Translations under genes and position numbers: made by a program
The notes under the pieces: generated by a model
The model's input: the letters and a program-made list of their open reading frames with translations, nothing else
Told to the model about the DNA's origin: nothing
Databases searched by the model: none
From: Ricinus communis
Lineage: Eukaryota > Streptophyta > Magnoliopsida > Malpighiales > Euphorbiaceae
NCBI RefSeq assembly: GCF_019578655.1
Contig: NC_063263.1
Coordinates: forward strand, 620,001 to 684,000
DNA length: 64,000 nucleotides
Reading direction: 5' to 3'
Shown: positions 58,801 to 64,000 of the stretch, piece by piece
Position numbering within the stretch: position 1 is the stretch's first letter
How the letters are laid out: each line of letters opens with the position of its first letter

Positions 58801-61800
58801 GCTAATTAATTATAATATTCATCAAATTAAACAAAGAATAATGCAAAATAAGCTCCAAAAATTCTAAATTAACTATGTATAATTTGGACTCATCAGAAGT
58901 CTTATTAAGCTTAGTGAAATATCGGGCACCATGTGATTCTTCTAACTCTTCAATTACAGGGATTGGAAATTCATCTTTCACGATCTTTGCGTTCGAGGCT
59001 CTATAGCCAACACAAAATCGCCATGTACCATCATGTTTTTTAACTAAAAGCACCAGGGATGAAAAAGGAAACTGACTTCAGCAGATAATGCCCTTTTGCA
59101 ACATTTAAGCACACTGCATCCCAATCTCATACTTTGAAGATGTGAATAGCGTTAAGGGCGAACCACAATCAAACTTGTACCTGGCTTTAGCACAATTCAA
59201 TATTTATGGTTGCACTTAGGAGGCAGTTATGATGGTGGAAACGAATATTGGTTTAAATTCAACAACCAATTGTTACAACTCTAATTTTTTATCTATCTCT
59301 ATTAATGCTGCAAGACATGTATTGATTGAGTTAGGACGGCTGTCTTAATTCCTCCTAATTCCACCAATGACCAGCTTCTCGTAAATGTCATCTTCATAAC
59401 TAAAAAATCCCATGTATTGGACCCAAAGTGTGCAGCCAATATACACCCAACACAACATCAAATCCACACAAGGTAGCACAAATATTCAATGTTAAATTTC
59501 TGATTACCCAATTGCAATTGAGATTTTTTCCATTTATCTAAATTGCAAACTCGTTCTCCATTAGCCACCAATACTTGTGGGATGTCCCATTGATCTACAG
59601 GAGCCCTAAGTTGTTCCTCTAAAGCTTCATCAACAAAGTTGTGGGTGCTTCTGGAGTCTATTAACACAAGCAGCGGCCATCCTCCTACACTGCCCTTAAC
59701 TTGCATACTTTGTGGAGCACGTATGCCTATAATAACATGGATAGAAATTTTGGGTTCAAATGTTATCTCATCATAGCCTCCTTCCACCTCGAGCAGCTCG
59801 TTTTCTATCCCAAATTTCCATGGAGAACAACCTTTTTTATTGATGCCCTTTTACATAATGCTAGTGGCAATTGAAACATAGCCCCTTATTGTGTCTCTCT
59901 TCCATCTTTGCCCTAGTGAGACGTTTCACCATATGTAGCCCAACCGGATTGGTGGTGTTGGCATTTCGTGGAATAGGTGGAAGGCTATTCGCCACCCTCC
60001 CTGCCTTTGTATAAACAGGCCAAACTCGTTGAACTAGTCAAGCTAGTTAGGCATTGAATCTCTACCTCTATTGCAATATAATCTTAAAAACCACTAATGA
60101 ATTATTCCACTTCGTGTCTGAAGGGCTCGCGCGAGCTGTAAGTTGCTCAAAACAATATTGGTATTCCATCACTGTCCCATTTTGTTTTAGTTTTGCTAGT
60201 TCTCCAAATTTATTACTATGAATAGGTGGGCCAAACTTTAGATTGCATTGTTGTTTAAAATCATCCAAACTCAAATGAGGTTGGTCACTTTCCAACTTTA
60301 GAAACCACAATTGTGCGTCACCCTCAAGATGAAAGGAAGCAGACCCACCTTATCTTCCTCCAACAATGCGCTGATGGTGAAAAAAATGCTCACACCTATT
60401 GAACCAGCCTAGAGGGTCATCTTGTCCACTGTATTCAAGGAAATTCTAGCTTGGAATACCTTGGTACACAAGGACGGCCCTCAGTTTGGCCAAAACTGTC
60501 ATTTCGCTCTGCTAGTCTGTCACTTCTGCCTCCACTCGCGCTACTTTTGTCTTTTGCTGCAATTTCTTGGGATAAATCCTCCAGTTTCTTGGTCAAGTCC
60601 TTGTCCTTATGAGCCTTATCTTCAGCTGCGCATAATTTTTCATCTTGATACATCTTTATTGACGCCTCCAGCTGCTGCTGTAAACTTCAGGAATCACCGA
60701 TAACTGGTTGCTCTAATACCAAGTTGTTACAGTCCTACATTTGGGGTCGGGTTATGGGTCTATGATTTGCCATAGGATTGAAAGCAAATGAAGGATGTTT
60801 GCTAGAATATCTACCTTTTCGAACATCTATATATAAATGCTGGTTTATCAAGAATACGCAAGAAAAGCACTTCGAATTGTTGATTCATCGCCAGAGATGG
60901 CTTAGAACCAATAGTTCATTATCTAATGGATTTCTCCGTTCGAATACTCTATCCGAGAGTTATCAGTATTTATCAAATCTGTTCCTATCTAACGGAACGC
61001 TATTGGATCAAATGACAAAGGCATTGTTGAGAAAAAGATGGCTTTTCCCGGATGAAATGAAAATTGGATTCATGTAATAGAAGAAAGGTTTCCCATTCCT
61101 TAGCCTGAAAGATATGTGGCCATGAATAACACTTAAAGGGGCTCAATAGAGAGAATCCTACAATCTCTGAACTTTAGGAGTTCTCAAACCTTGAAGAATT
61201 TTTGCTTGTTTTATTCCATAAGAGAATTAACATTTAAGCAAGTTACAAGAGAGGGTAGGCTACCCTACTTGCCATAATTAAAGAAAAATAGTGAAGGAAA
61301 TCTAAGGAAGATATTAAGCATCAGCTATAGTAACTAAATAGATCCACTAGCCAAAAATAAGGAGAGATAGTTTAGGAAATTTCCCTTCTCTTCCCACTAG
61401 CAAAACTGAGTCATTCCATTGTTTGATTGATTCTTCTATGTCTCTCTTATAACTCCAAAAGCTGATGCCATTGCCTTCTGTAGCAGTAGCTTCAGCTCAT
61501 GAAGCAGCTTCTCAACTTTCGTCTTCGTAATCACCTGCCTCCTCATCCACCACCGTGGCCGTACCAGTGCTGCAAGTAATCCAATTGCTTTTAGATCTGA
61601 GATTGTAACCGCCTTTTTGTTTTAATTCACGTTTAGGTTCAATTTAAATGTGATATCACATGGAAGATATATAATACTTCATGTGTGTAAAATTGCCGGT
61701 TGTTTGCTGTTCTGACTGTTATTTCTAATGTAGCTTTTTTAAAAAAATAAAAATTTTGCCATGTCATTGTCAAACCCACCATCTGAAAGTATTTAAAAAA

Positions 61801-62852
61801 AAAATTAAAAGCATGGGTTTAATTATGAAAAAGTCGAAATAATTTAATAATTAAGCCATTTGGTAATGTTGACCTTTCAGAACAGAAGTAAAATTGAGTA
61901 ATTTTATAAATTTGATTGAAACACGGTTATCTTTTTGCATTTTTTAAATGGGTTCAGTGACAATTTGTTGTTTGTATTGAGGCACTTGGTAATTTAATTA
62001 AAACATTTTCTAAAATCTTTCTATTTGTAAGCTATCATATTGAGGAGACTTCAATTTAGAATCACTGCTGTAACATTTGACTTTCGCTTTTGAGTTTTAC
62101 TTACGCCGTATACAAGGAGTTAAGATTGTCATGTTGTGCACTTGCTTCTTTTTCTCAGGAGAAGATTGTTTTCTTGTCTTGTAGGGATTTTATGGCCTGC
62201 AGCTGATAAAAGAAGCCGGAATCATGTTAAAGATGCATTGGCATCCACATATTCTGAAGAAGCTCCGATTGAAAAGGACAAATCCTATGAAGTGCTGTTA
62301 AAGAACTGGAAACCAAAGGGAACTGTTCAGAATAATCGGATCAGATCGTACATATCCAAACATTTGCACGAAACAGTTACTCTGGCAGTTGGTTCAATCC
62401 TTGTTGCTACTGAAAAACTTACTATGCAGCCATTTGATAACTCGATGATTCTTATTGTGAAGGAAGATCAAAATACCCGCTTTAAAGGTCTGATATATAA
62501 TAAGCCTATCAGATGGGAGTCTCTGGAAAATCTGGACCAAGGATTTGAACTGTTAAAAGAGGCTCCTCTTTCATTTGGTGGTCCACTTATAAAACGTGGA
62601 ATGCCTCTTGTTGCTTTAACTAGAAGAGCAGTTGAAGATCAGTACCCAGAAGTTGCACCAGGAATCTACTTTCTCGATCAACCGGCCACACTTCAGGAAA
62701 TTGAACAGCTTAAATTAGGAAATCAATCCATAACTGACTATTGGTTTTTCTTGGGGTTTTCTAGTTGGGGCTGGGATCAATTATTTGATGAGATTGCTGA
62801 AGGCGCTTGGAATATAATTGTGAACAGCACAGGACATTTAGAATGGCCATGA
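46722..62852 (+). CDS. Thioredoxin-fold and DUF179 (AlgH-like) protein, eight-exon gene (AT3G19780-like)
   Basis: The coding parts are 46722-46896, 46995-47390, 47662-47723, 47822-48235, 49747-51070, 51982-52076, 54285-54426 and 62185-62852. Together they are 3276 nt, giving 1091 residues, with every joint in frame and GT/AG at each intron. Residues 1-24 form a hydrophobic signal sequence ([15 protein letters not shown]). Residues about 35-190 look like a thioredoxin-like fold ([15 protein letters not shown]), although the usual CXXC is replaced by WSGES. Later come CPSC (323-326) and CGFC in [10 protein letters not shown] (753-756), the second a classic redox motif. Residues about 936-1091 form a DUF179/AlgH domain (GLIYNKP ... 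LSFGGPL ... GWDQLFDEI). The arrangement recalls Arabidopsis AT3G19780, an endomembrane protein of unknown function. Redox activity is inferred, not shown. No stop or frameshift is seen, so the gene is probably functional despite the 7.8 kb last intron. Confidence 0.85.
46995..47390 (+). CDS. Exon 2: first thioredoxin-like domain
   Basis: Acceptor cgaaacag|ggtcag, donor caaaatg|gtttgt. Encodes [37 protein letters not shown] and the [15 protein letters not shown] end. Confidence 0.85.
47662..47723 (+). CDS. Exon 3, small
   Basis: 62 nt between acceptor gattttcag|agg and donor ccgaag|gtggct; encodes [20 protein letters not shown]. The donor was chosen because it keeps the frame into exon 4; an alternative gt seven bases on would break it. 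Confidence 0.75.
47822..48235 (+). CDS. Exon 4: second redox-like segment with CPSC
   Basis: Acceptor atttcag|gtacag, donor ccagag|gtatgt. 138 codons in phase 0. Contains [12 protein letters not shown]. Confidence 0.85.
48236..49746 (+). other. Intron 4 (1.5 kb)
   Basis: AT-rich, with a T-run at 48970. No gene or mobile element recognised. Confidence 0.7.
49747..51070 (+). CDS. Exon 5: large central exon with the CGFC thioredoxin motif
   Basis: Acceptor cttgtag|ctggaag, donor ggtggtg|gtaagt. Starts with a thioredoxin-like beta strand ([12 protein letters not shown]). It carries an acidic Ser-rich low-conservation middle (about 50230-50540) and a thioredoxin-like fold with [18 protein letters not shown] near 50932-50985. 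Confidence 0.9.
51071..51981 (+). other. Intron 5 (0.9 kb)
   Basis: Nothing recognised apart from ordinary AT-rich intron sequence. Confidence 0.7.
51982..52076 (+). CDS. Exon 6
   Basis: Acceptor catgtgacag|ataac, donor aaatcag|gtatgc. Encodes the rest of the CGFC domain ([18 protein letters not shown]). Confidence 0.85.
52077..54284 (+). other. Intron 6 (2.2 kb)
   Basis: No mobile element or gene could be recognised; short open frames in it have no family resemblance. Confidence 0.65.
54285..54426 (+). CDS. Exon 7
   Basis: Acceptor gaatgcag|agggaag, donor gaaaaag|gtactc. Encodes [16 protein letters not shown] and the end of the thioredoxin-like fold. Confidence 0.85.
54427..55961 (+). other. 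Intron 7, part left of the nested retrotransposon
   Basis: AT-rich. At 54781-55045 the hexamer tagctt or a close variant (tagctc, cagctt) recurs nine times with spacing of about 20-45 bp, often after ttcc. No gene recognised. Confidence 0.55.
55962..56419 (-). repeat. 3' LTR of the chromovirus
   Basis: Matches 60725-61396 outside the plastid insert (for example ctcaatagagagaa and ctaaatagatccactagcca in both). Minus-strand start TGTTATAGCC at 56419. Confidence 0.8.
56440..57370 (-). pseudogene. Chromovirus integrase (core remnant, C-terminus, chromodomain)
   Basis: On the minus strand a damaged core (57370-57100, with [20 protein letters not shown]) is followed by an open stretch of 176 codons (57057-56527). 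This has [40 protein letters not shown] and [20 protein letters not shown], the usual integrase C-terminus. It ends with a chromodomain-like segment ([20 protein letters not shown], then [11 protein letters not shown]) at about 56590-56470. A stop interrupts the chromodomain. The integrase zinc finger is missing. Confidence 0.85.
57371..59060 (-). pseudogene. Chromovirus reverse transcriptase, split by a solo LTR
   Basis: Minus strand: [19 protein letters not shown] and [11 protein letters not shown] (59045-58960), GARYFTKL (about 58930), then the solo LTR 57840-58895. It resumes with the palm (FFDDILVCS, about 57650, in place of the common YxDD) and the thumb ([11 protein letters not shown], about 57400). 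Directly after the thumb the sequence jumps to the integrase core, so RNase H is deleted. Confidence 0.8.
57840..58895. repeat. Solo LTR of another retrotransposon, with 5-bp target duplication
   Basis: The 1056-bp insert begins TGACAGACTCGTATC, ends GGACTCATCA and is flanked on both sides by GAAGT (57835-57839 and 58896-58900). It sits within the chromovirus RT. It has no coding capacity. Opening lines such as ccccaaggttgatctcaagg recall Ty3/gypsy LTRs. Confidence 0.85.
59458..59787 (-). pseudogene. Chromovirus aspartic protease remnant
   Basis: Minus-strand [19 protein letters not shown] is the retroviral-type protease active-site line. Arg stands where Gly normally follows Asp-Ser, so the active site is damaged. 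Confidence 0.75.
60068..60660 (-). pseudogene. Chromovirus gag remnant
   Basis: Minus strand: a Lys/Glu-rich N-terminal part (60653-60480), PRYSKLEFP (about 60450), then [39 protein letters not shown] and QLTARAS (60312-60115). This is the core of chromovirus gag. A stop or shift near 60350 separates the parts. The zinc-knuckle area (about 59850-60060) is decayed. Confidence 0.75.
60725..61396 (-). repeat. 5' LTR of the chromovirus, interrupted by plastid DNA
   Basis: Begins tgttacagtcctac in plus orientation. Homology to 55962-56419 runs to about 60823 and from about 61128 to 61396, where it stops before the expected end. The 60824-61127 part is foreign to the LTR. Confidence 0.8.
60824..61127 (+). 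other. ycf2: Nuclear plastid DNA insert (NUPT): 3' end of ycf2
   Basis: The plus-strand translation gives [49 protein letters not shown] and KKRW-like [15 protein letters not shown] followed by a stop at 61075. This is the C-terminus of the plastid Ycf2 protein. Similarity to plastid sequence appears to continue past the stop to about 61127. The last about 80 codons are open. It is a non-functional fragment of a very large plastid gene, lying in the LTR of the chromovirus. Confidence 0.85.
61397..62184 (+). other. Intron 7, part right of the retrotransposon
   Basis: AT-rich intron sequence ending in a pyrimidine-rich tract and acceptor before 62185. A second cag at 62156-62158 is a possible alternative acceptor, but it does not keep the open frame with exon 7 through the tag at 62182. 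Confidence 0.6.
62185..62852 (+). CDS. Exon 8: DUF179 (AlgH-like) domain and stop
   Basis: Acceptor tgtcttgtag|ggattt joins to exon 7 as [10 protein letters not shown]. The domain has [50 protein letters not shown] and [20 protein letters not shown], ending EWP and TGA at 62850. The exon begins with a linker of about 65 residues. Confidence 0.9.
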
Positions 62853-63036
62853 AGTTCTGTTACAAGGTGCAGTGTATTGTACCTTTGCATGATAGAGCTT
62901 TTTGACTGTGCTTTAGAAAATTGAAAAATTCCATGGAATTTTCAATCTGCATAATTTAAGGAGCAACCAACCATTAACTGAAAATTATAGAAAAGAATTT
63001 AGTGTAGATTACCAAATGTTATTTTGGAGTGTCACT

Positions 63037-63137
63037 GAATCTGTTGGCACGAAAATGGTGATGTAAATTCTGTTTCCACCTTAGTTGAATTTATTGGCAC
63101 GAAAATAGTGATAGTAAATTTTGTTTCCACCTTAGTT
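63037..63137. repeat. Tandem duplication of 50 bp
   Basis: gaatctgttggcacgaaaat at 63037 and gaatttattggcacgaaaat at 63087 start two copies that both end tgtttccaccttagtt. It lies just after the host coding region, probably in or near its 3' UTR. Confidence 0.85.
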
Positions 63138-63539
63138 TTATAGAACTTGCCTGAGCCTGCTTATATTGTTGTTGCACCCTCTGGGAATTCATCGACAGTT
63201 TGGATCTGTTATTGAAGTGCTTCAACATATTTTATTTTCTCATTTCTTTTCTTTCAACGCTCTTAAAAGTATTAACATTTTTAGCTATCCAAGAACTCCA
63301 ATTCATTGATTCATTTTTTAACCTTATCATATTTGGACAGGGATCAGTCAATAAGTTCTGTTTACAATCTTACAGTAGTTTAACTAAAAATCCTAAGAGT
63401 ATTACCTGTCTATATTTTAATTTAATTTAATTTAAATTCAGAATTTTTTATTATTATAATATATATAAAAGTGCGAGGGAGAAGGCAAATTATAGCATGA
63501 ACTCTGAATCATGCAGTTATATGGTTTAGGAGTCCATAC

Positions 63540-63602
63540 AATGATGTTTTTGGAAAGATGTGTTATCGATGATATTTTTGGAAAAACGTGTTATTTTACG
63601 TG
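63540..63602. repeat. Short tandem duplication of about 30 bp
   Basis: atgatgtttttggaaagatg is followed by atgatatttttggaaaaacg, each continuing with tgttat. Confidence 0.65.
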
Positions 63603-63780
63603 TGCTATTTGAAATTATTGATTACTATTGAAATTATTAGTTACTGTGTTTTTTTATTTTGAGCTTTAACTTTTACTTATTTCTTTTTACTTGTTTTTGG
63701 ATCTTTTAATTTTTTTTTTTAAATTTTAGTAATTTTTTTTTCATTTGAACTGAACAACTATTAATAAGTTATAGAATTTC

Positions 63781-63950
63781 TAGATTAGTTTAAATTATTA
63801 AAAACCAACACCAGTTAGACTAAATTAATCAATTCTTTTATTTTTTAAAATTATTAGGTAATTTTTAGATTAGTTTAAATTAGTTAAAATTAACCCAGTT
63901 AGACCAGATTAATTAGTTTTTATTTCTTAAAAATATTAGGTAATTAAATT
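63781..63950. repeat. Tandem duplication of about 85 bp
   Basis: tagattagtttaaatta starts copies at 63781 and 63866; both contain cagttaga and attaggtaatt. Confidence 0.75.
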
Positions 63951-64000
63951 TAATTAGTGTATATTTAATTTTTAATTTTATTTACTTAAATTATATTACG

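Larger units (their letters stand above)
55962..61396 (-). mobile_element. Chromovirus-type Ty3/gypsy retrotransposon in intron 7, decayed
   Basis: LTRs at 55962-56419 and 60725-61396 flank minus-strand gag, protease, RT and integrase with a C-terminal chromodomain. Next to the right LTR the minus strand carries the initiator-Met primer site (ttggtattagagc). Next to the left LTR it has the purine tract aagggggagagtga followed by LTR start TGTTATAGCC. The RT is split by a solo LTR, RNase H is deleted, and the right LTR is interrupted by plastid DNA and cut at its end. Confidence 0.85.
62853..64000. other. Downstream AT-rich region
   Basis: Contains the 3' UTR of the host gene (end not determined; no perfect polyadenylation signal singled out) and AT-rich DNA with three short tandem duplications. 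No gene recognised. Confidence 0.55.

Noticed and set aside
60778..61077. A nuclear ycf2-like gene or plastid contig
   Set aside because: Only the last part of Ycf2 is present and both sides are LTR sequence of a nuclear retrotransposon.

Overview
This window is nuclear DNA of a flowering plant, probably a eudicot. The evidence is one intron-rich gene with a thioredoxin-fold/DUF179 (AlgH-like) product, plant LTR-retrotransposon lineages (Athila, Tat, a chromovirus), a Mutator-like DNA transposon, endogenous pararetrovirus copies and a fragment of plastid DNA. The species cannot be named from the sequence alone. Only one apparently intact host gene is present (coding part 46722-62852, eight exons, about 1091 residues). 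Almost everything else is nested, decayed mobile DNA.

Layout. 1-15040: remnants of Athila-type Ty3/gypsy elements. These are a plus-strand element with an RNase H/integrase remnant, an Athila ORF1-like remnant, a polypurine tract and a 1.47 kb LTR; a minus-strand RT remnant abutting that LTR; and a second, internally deleted Athila-like element at 8801-12376 whose LTR ends are inverted (TGATGTGTG / CACACATCA) and which is flanked by an 8-base direct repeat. 15041-33225: an unusual composite. A TA-rich array holds about 25 copies of a short monomer that belongs to the LTR of a Cassandra-like TRIM, that is, an LTR ending next to an initiator-Met primer site, with a 5S rRNA-derived LTR fragment on the other side. 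The array is split by two copies of an endogenous caulimovirid, probably Florendovirus-like because it has two ORFs (movement protein, coat, zinc knuckle, protease, RT and RNase H in ORF1; an ORF2 of unknown function). The first copy is longer than one genome unit and terminally redundant. The second begins with an inverted piece of its own 3' region. Both are broken by stops and frameshifts.

33276-46540: a Mutator-like element with roughly 140-bp terminal inverted repeats and a decayed transposase gene (34115-37327). A 7.8 kb minus-strand Tat-lineage retrotransposon (38354-46137) is nested inside it and carries an antisense extra ORF and a 68-bp tandem repeat. The right end of this 13 kb block lies only about 180 bp upstream of the start codon of the host gene.

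46722-62852: the host gene. All splice junctions were placed by reading frame and GT/AG sites. It encodes a secretory signal, thioredoxin-like segments with CPSC and CGFC motifs, and a C-terminal DUF179 domain. Its last intron (7.8 kb) holds a minus-strand chromovirus (55962-61396). That element's RT is interrupted by a solo LTR with a clean 5-bp target duplication, and its 5' LTR contains about 0.3 kb of plastid DNA from the 3' end of ycf2. 62853-64000 is AT-rich downstream sequence with short tandem duplications.
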